This document shows, in pieces, positions 26,270 through 34,892 of a stretch of 64,000 bases of DNA; position 1 is the first letter of the stretch, and each line of letters begins with the position of its first letter. The notes under the pieces are model-generated. The model made no database searches. It saw nothing but the letters and a program-made list of their open reading frames with translations, and was not told where the DNA came from. A program made the translations under genes and the position numbers. Source of the stretch: Candidatus Nitrotoga sp. LAW (GTDB taxonomy: Bacteria > Pseudomonadota > Gammaproteobacteria > Burkholderiales > Gallionellaceae); contig QFXI01000026.1 of assembly GCA_003402315.1 (NCBI GenBank), positions 1 to 64,000 of the forward strand, read 5' to 3'.

Positions 26270-26274
26270 ATATA

Positions 26275-26634
26275 TTATTTTTTCAAAATATTTTTAAGGT
26301 CGGCGAAAGGATTAAAAGTAGCCGCGGATTGAGAGGGGTTACCATCGGAACGGCCTGCTGAGTCCTTGACCCGAGAGTGCTCATTTTCGTGGCAATAGGT
26401 ACACAAAAGCTCCCAGTTGCTACCATCCGGGGGATTATGGTCATGGTTATGATTTTTGTGATGGACTTCTAATAATTGAAGGTTTTCACGGGTGAAAGTA
26501 CGGGCACAGCGACCACAAACCCACGGATACATCTTGAGTGCTTGTTCCCGATATCCCATCGCACGCTTTTCTGCATTTTGACGTGCATCCAGCACAAGCT
26601 TGTCTAGCTTACTATTTTTTATAGTCATAACCAT
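26275..26634 (-). CDS. YajD family HNH nuclease
   Basis: The protein has 119 residues; the start could be the ATG at 26634 or the third codon ATG. Two CxxC pairs (VCGRCARTF and LCTYCHENEH) hold a structural zinc. The HNH core is LEVHHKNHNHDHNPPDGSNWELLCTYCHENEHSR, with the HH-N-N-H pattern intact. E. coli YajD is of similar size (115 aa). It is predicted to nick or cut DNA, but its physiological role is not established. It ends 5 bp from MITE copy B. Confidence 0.88.
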   Translation of the reverse strand: MVMTIKNSKLDKLVLDARQNAEKRAMGYREQALKMYPWVCGRCARTFTRENLQLLEVHHKNHNHDHNPPDGSNWELLCTYCHENEHSRVKDSAGRSDGNPSQSAATFNPFADLKNILKK

Positions 26635-26960
26635 TTGTTTAAAATTTAATTAATTAATTCGTATCACGGTAAATTTTGCACCCCCCCAATACTGCCACAC
26701 GCACACCAACAAAATGGAAGGTGTTTATTATACGGGGAGATCATTTCCGTTGGCTGGCTCAAGGCGAACAGACTTCAAACATAATCGGGCCGAATCAATC
26801 ATCATCAAAGATACCAATAACGTGTGTTACGCGTACTTTCCTGGCTGATCCTGGCGCGTAACTACCAGTCACATAAGACACTTTCCGATTTATGTTGTTG
26901 AATTTCATCACCCTGCACATGCTAAAATTCAAGCCGTTGACTTGATACTGAATTCGGCAC
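26635..26960. other. intergenic region with second copy of the 29-bp repeat
   Basis: No gene was seen. It contains a TTAATTAATTAATT tract just upstream of the YajD gene and the 29-bp repeat at 26771-26799 (partner at 19223-19251). The last 150 bp is the leader of the MscS gene. Confidence 0.45.
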
Positions 26961-28232
26961 ATGTCCAGTTCTACCCACAACCTGCTCATTGATTTTTTTT
27001 CCGATCTGGAGCAAACCGCCATTCTTTGGCAGATAGCTCTGCTGGCACTGAGTTTGGCACTTGCCTGGGGAATAAACCACTTGTTGTTGGGCCGGCTTTC
27101 CAAGTCGGAATGGGTGTCGAAAATCGGTTTGGGTGGCGTATCCCGAATCGCTTTTCCGCTGATTGCGTTATTGTTGGTGTTGATCGGAAGAGCCATACTC
27201 AAAAACTGGCATTCCATCAATATTCTGAATATTGTTGTGCCCCTCCTGTTTGCATTGATGCTGATTCGCCTGGTCGTATACATCATCCGCCAAGTTTTTG
27301 TGTCGAGCAGTTGGCTCCAAGGCTCTGAACAATTCATCGCCATGACAATTTGGGTTGGGTTCGCCCTACACCTCACAGGGTATCTCCCTGAAATCCTGGA
27401 TGCAATGGATCACCTCGACTTTCATATTGGCAAGCAGCGAATTTCATTGCTCCTTATTCTGAGCGGCATTCTCTCGATTTTTGTCACTATGCTTGTGGCG
27501 ATGTGGCTTGGGAAGACGTTGGAACATAAGGTAATGGCCACAAAAAACTTGGACATGAATTTGCGCGTGGTGCTATCCAAGCTGATCCGTGCTTGTTTGG
27601 TCGTACTTGGTGTTTTGATCGCGTTATCTTTGGTGGGCATCGACATTACCGTGCTTTCCGTATTCGGTGGAGCCTTAGGTGTAGGTATGGGTTTTGGTTT
27701 GCAGAAAATTGCCAGCAATTACGTTAGCGGGTTCATTATCCTGCTGGATCGTTCTATCCATCCGGGTGATATCTTGACGGTAGATGGCCGTTTCGGCAAG
27801 GTTTCGCAATTAACCACTCGCTACTTGGTACTGGAAAATACTGATGGCACCGAAGCAATTATCCCAAATGAAATTCTAATCACCTCTACGGTTGTCAATC
27901 ATTCCTTCACCAACCGCCAAATACGTGTCGGCATTTCGGTACAGGTCAGTTACCAGAGCGACTTGCACCTTGCTATGGAAATCATGAAGCAGGCAGCAGA
28001 GAATCAGACCAGGGTACTGGCCGATCCTGAAATAAAAGTTTATCTCAAGTCGTTTAGTGACAACGGTATCGATTTGGAAATGGGTGTCTGGATTAACGAC
28101 CCCGAAGAGGGACAGCTGAACCTGCGCTCCGACATCAATATGGAAATTTGGCGTAAATTCCAGGCATCAGGCATAGAAATTCCCTTTCCGCAGCGGGATG
28201 TCCGTATTATTAGCGGGAAACCCTCCGTCTAA
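26961..28232 (+). CDS. MscS-family mechanosensitive ion channel
   Basis: The protein has 423 residues. About five N-terminal membrane segments precede the conserved MscS pore helix and upper beta domain: VFGGALGVGMGFGLQKIASNYVSGFIILLDRSIHPGDILTVDGRFGKVSQLTTRY. The pore segment with its Gly/Ala pattern and the N-P-N-E motif (IIPNEILITSTVVNHS) are typical. It opens under membrane tension to release solutes during hypo-osmotic shock. It is longer than E. coli MscS at the N-terminus. It is separated by 94 bp from hoxF and is probably independent. Confidence 0.9.
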   Translation: MSSSTHNLLIDFFSDLEQTAILWQIALLALSLALAWGINHLLLGRLSKSEWVSKIGLGGVSRIAFPLIALLLVLIGRAILKNWHSINILNIVVPLLFALMLIRLVVYIIRQVFVSSSWLQGSEQFIAMTIWVGFALHLTGYLPEILDAMDHLDFHIGKQRISLLLILSGILSIFVTMLVAMWLGKTLEHKVMATKNLDMNLRVVLSKLIRACLVVLGVLIALSLVGIDITVLSVFGGALGVGMGFGLQKIASNYVSGFIILLDRSIHPGDILTVDGRFGKVSQLTTRYLVLENTDGTEAIIPNEILITSTVVNHSFTNRQIRVGISVQVSYQSDLHLAMEIMKQAAENQTRVLADPEIKVYLKSFSDNGIDLEMGVWINDPEEGQLNLRSDINMEIWRKFQASGIEIPFPQRDVRIISGKPSV

Positions 28233-28326
28233 TATTGGTTAGTTGAATAGCTAGCCCATAAATATTTTATTGGGTCAGGCAATAAAGTATTCTTTATAAC
28301 AGCAGAGCAAACAATGGGGTGCCATC

Positions 28327-30138
28327 TTGAAGAATGTCTCGGACGCGGATTCGAACACTGCGGGTACGACCGGTTTGATCCACTCGATTATCGCTAAAGC
28401 CTATACGGAATCACCACACTTGTTGCACGTGTTGTATACACTACAACAACAGTGTTTGCATATCTCCGAAGAGGCTGTTCATAAAGTTGCCGCACATCTT
28501 GACCTTCCCCACAGCCAAGTGGATTCGGTGGTCGAATTTTATTCCTTCTTTCACAAAATTCCACGCGGACGATACGATATTCTGTTTAGCAACTGTACCA
28601 GTTGCGGCTATATGGCCGGGGGCGTGGATCTAATGGCTATACTCGGCCAGCGGCTGGGCATTGTTGCTAGCAATACGCGCAACGATGGGTTGGTCAGCAT
28701 GGGTCAGACTTCTTGCATCGGCATGTGCGACCATGGCGCAGCATTGTTGGTTAACGGCATGCCGATCGTCAACCTGGATGCCGCCATGATAGCCCGCATC
28801 GCTGCTTTGGTTGAGGCAGAGATACCTCTGGAGGATTGGCCGTCTGGGTGGTTCCAGGTCGACGACAATATTCGTGTCAGTGGCTTGTTGCTCAAAGATA
28901 GGCTTTCAGCAGGTACGGGTTTGCGAGCGATGCTCGCGCTTGGCGCCGCAGACACGTTGAGCAAGATTATCCAGTCGGGTTTGCGCGGCCGTGGAGGTGC
29001 GGGGTTCAGTACCGGCATGAAGTGGCAGTTCTGCCGCGAAGCGCAGGGTGCCGCACATTATGTGGTATGCAATGCCGATGAAGGCGAGCCCGGCACATTC
29101 AAAGATCGTGTTTTATTGCATAGCCATGCAGATAGTTTGTTCGAGGGCATGACTGTGTGTGCCTTTGCGGTGGGGGCAAAACAGGGCTACCTCTATCTGC
29201 GCGGCGAGTACCGATACCTGCTGCCGCATCTGCAATCCGTATTAGCGCGCCGCCGCAAACTGGGTTTGCTGGGTGTCGACATCCTCGGCCAGCCTGGATT
29301 CAGTTTTGACATTGATATCGTGGTGGGCGCAGGCGCCTACATCTGCGGCGAGGAATCGGCGCTGATCGAATCACTGGAAGGCAAACGCGGTATTCCGCGG
29401 GTGCGTCCGCCATTCCCGGTGACACATGGCTATCGTGGCCAACCTACTGTCGTCAACAATGTCGAGACATTCATCGCGGCTGCCCATATTGTGCTGCGCG
29501 GCAGTGCCTGGTTCAGGGCAGTGGGTACCGGGAAGTCGGCTGGCAGCAAGATTCTGAGCATCAGCGGTGATTGCGCTGCACCGGGAATTTATGAATATCC
29601 GTTCGGTGTCACTATCCGGCAGGTGCTGCACGACTGTATGGCTAAAGACGCCCAAGCAGTACAAGTCGGCGGACCTTCCGGGACATTGATTGGCAGCACG
29701 GAATTCGACCGCAGACTTAGCTTTGATGATTTGTCCACGGGTGGTTCGTTAATGGTATTTAGTCAGGCACGGGATTTGCTGGCGGTCATAGTCAATTTTG
29801 CGCACTTTTTTGCCCATGAGAGTTGTGGTTTTTGCACCCCGTGTCGGGCCGGTACCACGCTGCTCAAAAATGGTTTGGACAAAATCGCCGGCGGACACGG
29901 CACGCGATATGATCTGGATGAAATGCAGCGCCTTGCTACGCTGGTCAAATGCCGCTCGCATTGCGGTCTGGGGCAGACCGCAGCGAACCCTATTCTGGAT
30001 GGTTTGCAGCGTTTCCCGCAGGTGTTCGGGCAACGCTTGGTGCATCGCGATTTTGAGCCGCATTTTGATCTGGACGCGGCACTTGAGGAAGCTCGCCAGA
30101 TCAGCCACCGCGATGATGCGGCAGCCCACATTGAATGA
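28327..30138 (+). CDS. hoxF: HoxF: NAD-reducing hydrogenase diaphorase subunit with fused NuoE-like domain
   Basis: The protein has 603 residues from a TTG at 28327 (GGGGTGCC upstream). Residues 1 to about 160 form a NuoE/HoxE-like thioredoxin-fold module with NCTSCG and SCIGMC cysteines. The rest is NuoF-like, with LRGRGGAGFSTGMKW and NADEGEPGTFKDR (FMN/NADH site), GAGAYICGEESALIESLEGK, and the [4Fe-4S] ligands in SCGFCTPCRAGT plus the Cys of CGLG. This two-in-one form is that of Ralstonia eutropha HoxF (about 600 aa), not the separate HoxE and HoxF of cyanobacteria. It passes electrons from the hydrogenase module to NAD. Confidence 0.93.
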   Translation: MKNVSDADSNTAGTTGLIHSIIAKAYTESPHLLHVLYTLQQQCLHISEEAVHKVAAHLDLPHSQVDSVVEFYSFFHKIPRGRYDILFSNCTSCGYMAGGVDLMAILGQRLGIVASNTRNDGLVSMGQTSCIGMCDHGAALLVNGMPIVNLDAAMIARIAALVEAEIPLEDWPSGWFQVDDNIRVSGLLLKDRLSAGTGLRAMLALGAADTLSKIIQSGLRGRGGAGFSTGMKWQFCREAQGAAHYVVCNADEGEPGTFKDRVLLHSHADSLFEGMTVCAFAVGAKQGYLYLRGEYRYLLPHLQSVLARRRKLGLLGVDILGQPGFSFDIDIVVGAGAYICGEESALIESLEGKRGIPRVRPPFPVTHGYRGQPTVVNNVETFIAAAHIVLRGSAWFRAVGTGKSAGSKILSISGDCAAPGIYEYPFGVTIRQVLHDCMAKDAQAVQVGGPSGTLIGSTEFDRRLSFDDLSTGGSLMVFSQARDLLAVIVNFAHFFAHESCGFCTPCRAGTTLLKNGLDKIAGGHGTRYDLDEMQRLATLVKCRSHCGLGQTAANPILDGLQRFPQVFGQRLVHRDFEPHFDLDAALEEARQISHRDDAAAHIE

Positions 30139-30148
30139 GAGTGGCAAC

Positions 30149-30895
30149 ATGAGCGCGGACACAAAACAAAATACCATCACGATAGACGGACAAGAGATTC
30201 CGTTTCTGGCGGGGCAGACCATCATGGATGCGGCACTGGCAGCCGGTGTCTATATCCCGCATCTGTGCCACCGGCAGGGGCTCACGCCGCATGGCAGTTG
30301 CAAGCTTTGTGTGGTCGATGCCGACAACAGGAGCGTATCGGCCTGCACCATGCCCGCCGTGGCCGGACAGCGAATCAGCAACAATACGCCGGCGCTGAAC
30401 GAAGTGCGCAAAACCATCACGCAAATGTTGTTCATCGAAGGCAACCATATCTGCCCATCCTGCGAAAAGTGCGGCGACTGCACGCTGCAGGCAATGGCCT
30501 ATCATCTAGGAATGCTGGACGGACATTTTCCGCAGTTCTTCCAGCGCCGCAAAGTGGATGCCTCGCATCCGACAATTATGCTGGACCGCGACCGTTGCAT
30601 ACTGTGCGAGCTGTGCGTGCGCGCCAGCCGTGAAGTGGATGGCAAGAACGTGTTCGCGATTGCAGGACGTGGAATCAATGCGCATCTGATCGTGAACTCA
30701 GCGAGCGGAAAGCTGGTGGATAGCGATCTTGAAACCAGTGACATGGCGGCACACATTTGTCCGGTAGGTGCGATCCTGATCAAGGAACATGGCTATGAAG
30801 TGCCGATCGGACAGCGCACCTTTGACCTGCACCAAGTCAGCGAGATTGGTTTGGAAAAAACCATCCTGACTAAAGCGAGGCAACCTGATGAGTAA
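30149..30895 (+). CDS. hoxU: HoxU: iron-sulfur subunit of the diaphorase module
   Basis: The protein has 248 residues from the ATG at 30149. An N-terminal [2Fe-2S] ferredoxin domain has CHRQGLTPHGSCKLCVV and a later ACTMP Cys. It is followed by a NuoG-like segment with HICPSCEKCGDCTLQ and by a [4Fe-4S] region with RCILCELCVRA and CPVGAI. It connects the FMN site in HoxF to HoxY. Its last eight bases overlap the start of hoxY (ATGAGTAA), so translation is coupled. Length and motif order match R. eutropha HoxU. Confidence 0.94.
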   Translation: MSADTKQNTITIDGQEIPFLAGQTIMDAALAAGVYIPHLCHRQGLTPHGSCKLCVVDADNRSVSACTMPAVAGQRISNNTPALNEVRKTITQMLFIEGNHICPSCEKCGDCTLQAMAYHLGMLDGHFPQFFQRRKVDASHPTIMLDRDRCILCELCVRASREVDGKNVFAIAGRGINAHLIVNSASGKLVDSDLETSDMAAHICPVGAILIKEHGYEVPIGQRTFDLHQVSEIGLEKTILTKARQPDE

Positions 30896-31424
30896 AATCA
30901 GAATTGCCACCACTTCGCTGGCAGGTTGTTTCGGCTGCCATATGTCCTTTCTCGATATGGATGAACGACTGGTCGCCTTGCTGGAACATGTCGAGTTCAA
31001 TCGCTCGCCGTTTACCGACATCAAACATTGCGGCCCTTGCGATATCGGCCTGATCGAGGGCGGAGTATGCAACGCGGACAATGTACATGTGCTGCGCGAA
31101 TTTCGCGATAACTGCAAGATACTCATCGCGGTCGGCGCCTGCGCCATCAATGGCGGAGTGCCCGCCATGCGCAACCATTTCAGTTTACGCGAATGTCTGG
31201 AAGAGGCTTATGTAAATGGAGTGGGTGTGGAAAATCCACAGATCCCGAATGATGTGGAACTGCCGCTGCTGCTCGACAAAGTGCACCCTATCCATGATGT
31301 AGTGCGCGTCGATTACTATCTGCCTGGCTGTCCGCCGTCGGCTGATGAGTTTCTCAAGATATTGGGTGATCTGTTAGCGGGCAAAGAGCCTTCACTCCCT
31401 AATAATCTGCTGCATTACGATTAA
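30888..31424 (+). CDS. hoxY: HoxY: small subunit of group 3d [NiFe] hydrogenase
   Basis: The protein has 178 residues. SLAGCFGCHMSFLDMDE, GACAINGGVPAMRN and YLPGCPPSADEF carry the cysteines for the proximal [4Fe-4S] cluster. There is no Tat signal and only one cluster domain, as expected for the short cytoplasmic small subunits of bidirectional NAD-linked enzymes. It pairs with HoxH, encoded 12 bp downstream. Confidence 0.95.
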   Translation: MSKIRIATTSLAGCFGCHMSFLDMDERLVALLEHVEFNRSPFTDIKHCGPCDIGLIEGGVCNADNVHVLREFRDNCKILIAVGACAINGGVPAMRNHFSLRECLEEAYVNGVGVENPQIPNDVELPLLLDKVHPIHDVVRVDYYLPGCPPSADEFLKILGDLLAGKEPSLPNNLLHYD

Positions 31425-31436
31425 CGAAACACAGCT

Positions 31437-32936
31437 ATGGAACAGAACGCCGGCCCCTCATCCGACATTGACCCTCCGCCTAATCTCCGGCGCGTTGCCA
31501 TTGACCCGATCTCGCGTGTTGAGGGGCATGGCAAAATCACGCTACTGCTCGACGCGGATAACCATATCCATGAGGCACGTTTTCACATCGTCGAGTTTCG
31601 GGGTTTCGAAAAATTCATTCAGGGGCGCCCCTACTGGGAAGTGCCGTTTATCGTTCAGCGGTTGTGCGGGATCTGTCCGGTCAGCCATCAACTGGCGGCG
31701 GCCAAGGCGGTGGATCAGTTGGTCGGTATGGAGCGGCTCACGCCGACGGCCGAGAAGCTGCGCCGCCTGCTGCACTTTGGTCAGACCTTGCAATCGCATG
31801 CACTGCACTTTTTTCATTTGTCTTCTCCCGATTTGCTGTTCGGCTTCGGCAGCGATCCGGTGCAGCGCAATATCTTCGGCGTGCTGGAAAAATATCCCGA
31901 TCTCGCGCTGAAAGGCGTGAAATTGCGCAAGTACGGGCAACAGATCATCGCGGCGATCAGCGGCAAGCGCATCCACGGCACCGCCACCGTGCCGGGTGGC
32001 ATGAACAAGCCGCTCACCGTCGCCGAGCGCGATACCTTGCTGGTCGATATAAAAAACATTCTGGCCTGGAGCCAGGAAGCGCTGGCAGTGAACGAACAGA
32101 TTCATACCGCGCATCCCGAGCATTACCGCTTCGCCACTATTCATAGCAACTTCCTGAGCGTGGTTGGAGGCGGCGGGGAGCTGGAGTTATATCACGGCGG
32201 ATTGCGCGCGCGTTCGGCGACGGGTGCGATGCTTTTCGACCAGTTCGACTATCGCGGCTTTCAGGACATCCTGCGCGAAGAAGTGCGCCCATGGAGTTAT
32301 ATGAAGTTTCCGTATTTGGTCGAGCTGGGCAAGGAGCAAGGCTGGTACCGTGTCGGTCCACTGGCGCGCGTGAACAACTGCGATTTCATTTCAACGCCTT
32401 TGGCGGAAGCCGCGCGCAAGCACTTCAGGGAATTCGGCCGGGGCGGTTTCGTGCAAGACACGCTGGCCTATCACTGGGCGCGCATGATCGAAGCGCTGCA
32501 TTGCGCGGAATCGATTCAGGCGTTGCTGCATGATTCAGATATTACCGGCACCGACCTGGTCGCAGATTTGGGCGAAAAGCGCAGTGCGGGGATCGGCGTG
32601 ATCGAAGCGCCGCGCGGGACACTATTCCATCATTATCAGATCGATGAGCAAGGGCTGATTGTTAAGGCCAATCTGATCGTCTCGACTACCAGCAACAATC
32701 AGGCGATGAACGAATCGGTGCGCTCGGTCGCCAATGAATACCTTGAAGGCCGCGAGATCACCGAAGGCTTGCTGAACCATCTGGAAGTCGCAGTGCGCGC
32801 CTACGATCCCTGCCTGTCCTGTGCCACTCATGCCTTGGGCAAGATGCCGTTGCAGGTGGAGTTACTTGATGCCGACGGTACGCTGCTTGATCGGCTGGTC
32901 AAGGGTAGCAATGGCGTGATCGAACGAACGGTCTGA
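31437..32936 (+). CDS. hoxH: HoxH: large subunit of group 3d [NiFe] hydrogenase
   Basis: The protein has 499 residues. The two metal-binding motifs are intact: L1 RLCGICPVSHQ near residue 77 and L2 DPCLSCATH near residue 458, whose four Cys hold Ni and Fe(CN)2CO. The wording of both motifs is that of group 3d enzymes. About 34 residues follow the conserved His of L2 and should be removed by HoxW after nickel insertion; this tail is somewhat longer than I recall for R. eutropha HoxH. The enzyme reversibly couples H2 oxidation to NAD reduction in the cytoplasm. Confidence 0.96.
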   Translation: MEQNAGPSSDIDPPPNLRRVAIDPISRVEGHGKITLLLDADNHIHEARFHIVEFRGFEKFIQGRPYWEVPFIVQRLCGICPVSHQLAAAKAVDQLVGMERLTPTAEKLRRLLHFGQTLQSHALHFFHLSSPDLLFGFGSDPVQRNIFGVLEKYPDLALKGVKLRKYGQQIIAAISGKRIHGTATVPGGMNKPLTVAERDTLLVDIKNILAWSQEALAVNEQIHTAHPEHYRFATIHSNFLSVVGGGGELELYHGGLRARSATGAMLFDQFDYRGFQDILREEVRPWSYMKFPYLVELGKEQGWYRVGPLARVNNCDFISTPLAEAARKHFREFGRGGFVQDTLAYHWARMIEALHCAESIQALLHDSDITGTDLVADLGEKRSAGIGVIEAPRGTLFHHYQIDEQGLIVKANLIVSTTSNNQAMNESVRSVANEYLEGREITEGLLNHLEVAVRAYDPCLSCATHALGKMPLQVELLDADGTLLDRLVKGSNGVIERTV

Positions 32937-32941
32937 GCGCC

Positions 32942-33430
32942 ATGGTAAAGCTGCTGCTGTTCGGATACGGTAATCCCGGGCGCGGAGACGATGCTCTCGG
33001 CCCGGAGTTGATCGGGTGCATTGCGCAATTGCATCTCGCCGGTATTGAATGTCAGAACGACATGCAACTGCAAGTCGAGCACGTCACGGACCTGGCAGCT
33101 TGTGACCGGGTGTTGTTCATTGATGCCGATATGTCCTGTGCGGAGCCTTGCGTTTTTTCCGAAATCGCAGCTGAAAAAGATGGCAGCTATACTAGCCATG
33201 CGATGAGCCCGACGGCCTTGTTATACGCCTATCGACAGGTGTATGGGAAGGATGCGCCACCGGCTTTTTTGTTGCGCATACGCGGCTACAATTTCGCGCT
33301 GGGCGATCCATTGACCGACCAAGCTGCGGCCAATTTGGATACGGCAACAAAGCTGGTTCGTGGGCTGTGCATGGATGCAAGTCTGCAACGCTGGCGGCGC
33401 TTGGTGAACAAAGGAGATTTGATTGCATGA
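32942..33430 (+). CDS. hoxW: HoxW: hydrogenase maturation endopeptidase
   Basis: The protein has 162 residues. The HybD/HoxW fold shows FGYGNPGRGDDALGPEL with the first metal-binding acidic residue, then DRVLFIDADMS and the YTSHAMSPTALLY segment with the His ligand. It recognises nickel in the HoxH precursor and removes the C-terminal tail. It starts six bases after the hoxH stop and is specific for that large subunit in related systems. Confidence 0.9.
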   Translation: MVKLLLFGYGNPGRGDDALGPELIGCIAQLHLAGIECQNDMQLQVEHVTDLAACDRVLFIDADMSCAEPCVFSEIAAEKDGSYTSHAMSPTALLYAYRQVYGKDAPPAFLLRIRGYNFALGDPLTDQAAANLDTATKLVRGLCMDASLQRWRRLVNKGDLIA

Positions 33431-33459
33431 ACCGATCATGGAACTGGATTATCTAAGCC

Positions 33460-33801
33460 ATGCATGAAATGTCGCTGGCCGAAAGCGTGCTGCAAATCAT
33501 TGAGAATACAGCGCGCAAGCAAGGATACACGCGGGTCAAGACGGTGTGGCTGGAGATTGGTCAACTGGCTTGTGTGGAACAGGAGTCTCTACGTTTTTGC
33601 TTCGATGTGGTGATGCGCGACAGCATTGCCCATCAGGCGCAGCTGGAAATCATCAAGACAGCGGGGCAAGGACGTTGTGCAAAATGTTCGATTGAAATGC
33701 CGATTGCTGCGCTTTATGAAGCCTGCCCTAATTGCGGGAGCTATGAGATTCATGTAACCGGTGGCGACGAGATGCGGGTCAAAGAACTTGAGGTTGAATA
33801 G
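33460..33801 (+). CDS. hypA: nickel chaperone HypA
   Basis: The protein has 113 residues. The invariant start MHEMSLAESVLQIIE has the nickel-binding His2. The zinc site is CAKCSIEMP…CPNCGS with two CxxC pairs. HypA delivers nickel to HoxH together with HypB. It follows hoxW with a 29-bp gap. The hox transcription unit is interrupted after it by MITE copy C before hypB. Confidence 0.94.
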   Translation: MHEMSLAESVLQIIENTARKQGYTRVKTVWLEIGQLACVEQESLRFCFDVVMRDSIAHQAQLEIIKTAGQGRCAKCSIEMPIAALYEACPNCGSYEIHVTGGDEMRVKELEVE

Positions 33802-33822
33802 AAAGATTTTTGTAGAGGTTTT

Positions 33823-33960
33823 GGGCACTTCTAAAAATTCAGAGTTCTAAACACTAGGCGCGAATAAAAAATGTTGACGCAGCATATAACTGATATGTAA
33901 GGAAATATTTTTTGTGAGCAACAACGTATTGTGACGGAATCTGATTTTTTAGAAGTGCCC
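33823..33960. mobile_element. MITE copy C, internally deleted (138 bp), between hypA and hypB
   Basis: The ends are GGGCACTTCTAAAAATTC and AATCTGATTTTTTAGAAGTGCCC-like sequence, ending at 33960. The core TTGTGAGCAACAACG and the TAGGCGCGAATAAAAAATG region are present, but the ATCCCC-TTCG-GGGAT hairpin block is missing. Flanks are T-rich, so a target duplication (TTT) is uncertain. It separates hypA from hypB by 176 bp in an otherwise tight gene string and ends 17 bp before the hypB ATG. Confidence 0.82.
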
Positions 33961-33977
33961 TTTGGAAAGGTTTAGAT

Positions 33978-34892
33978 ATGTGTACAACATGCGGATGCGG
34001 AATCGGTCAGACGCTCATCGCAGGCCATGCGCTTAAACAGCCGCGCAAACCGGGTGAGGTTATGCGCTATCGGGTGCATGAGGATGGTGCAGCACTCGCA
34101 TATCCTCACACGCATCAACATGGTGGTGTGTTGGATGGAGTGCTGGACTTTGGCGCAGGCGCGGCAGGCACGCATGCGCCTGGAATCAGCCAGTCCAGAA
34201 TGGTCAAGATCGAGCGCGACATTCTCGCAAAAAATAATGATTACGCCGCCGAGAACCGTGACTACTTTTCGATGCACGGCATTTTTACGCTCAATCTGGT
34301 CTCCAGTCCCGGTTCAGGCAAGACTACCTTGCTGGTAAAAACCATCGCAGCCCTGCATGGCGTGCTGCAAATTGCGGTGATCGAAGGCGACCAGCAAACC
34401 GACAACGATGCAGCACGCATTCGCGCCGCCGGTGCGCCAGCCCTGCAAATCAACACCGGCAAAGGCTGCCATCTGGATGCGTACATGGTCGGTCAGGCAA
34501 TGCAGCAACTGCACTTGCAGGACCACAGTCTGCTGCTGATCGAAAACGTCGGCAATCTGGTTTGTCCGGCCAGCTTTGATCTGGGCGAGACGCACAAGGT
34601 CGTGATCCTTTCGGTGACCGAAGGCGAAGACAAGCCGCTCAAATATCCCGACATGTTCCGCGCCGCCGATTTGATGTTGCTGAACAAATGCGATCTGTTG
34701 CCGTATCTGGAATTCGATGCCGGGCTCGCTGTTGATTATGCGCGCCGCATTAACCCCAAATTGAAAGTGATCCGCATTTCCGCCAGCAGTGGCGAGGGAA
34801 TGGCGGAATGGCTGGACTGGATAGCAATGGGCTGCCGCAATGCAGTCGCCGCTATACAGCGCTCCGCAGAACCGAAAGTCCTGCTTGAATAA
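33978..34892 (+). CDS. hypB: hydrogenase nickel-incorporation GTPase HypB
   Basis: The protein has 304 residues. The N-terminal [10 protein letters not shown] is the high-affinity nickel site (CxxCGCG). A short His-containing linker ([11 protein letters not shown]) follows. The GTPase domain has [11 protein letters not shown] (P-loop), [29 protein letters not shown] with the metal-binding Cys, and NKCDLLPYL. It releases nickel to HypA and HoxH on GTP hydrolysis. Its TAA overlaps the TTG start of hypF. Confidence 0.95.
   Translation: MCTTCGCGIGQTLIAGHALKQPRKPGEVMRYRVHEDGAALAYPHTHQHGGVLDGVLDFGAGAAGTHAPGISQSRMVKIERDILAKNNDYAAENRDYFSMHGIFTLNLVSSPGSGKTTLLVKTIAALHGVLQIAVIEGDQQTDNDAARIRAAGAPALQINTGKGCHLDAYMVGQAMQQLHLQDHSLLLIENVGNLVCPASFDLGETHKVVILSVTEGEDKPLKYPDMFRAADLMLLNKCDLLPYLEFDAGLAVDYARRINPKLKVIRISASSGEGMAEWLDWIAMGCRNAVAAIQRSAEPKVLLE

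Noticed and set aside
30101-30505. Minus-strand frames inside the hox genes
   Set aside because: They are shadows of hoxF and hoxU, a common effect in GC-biased codons.
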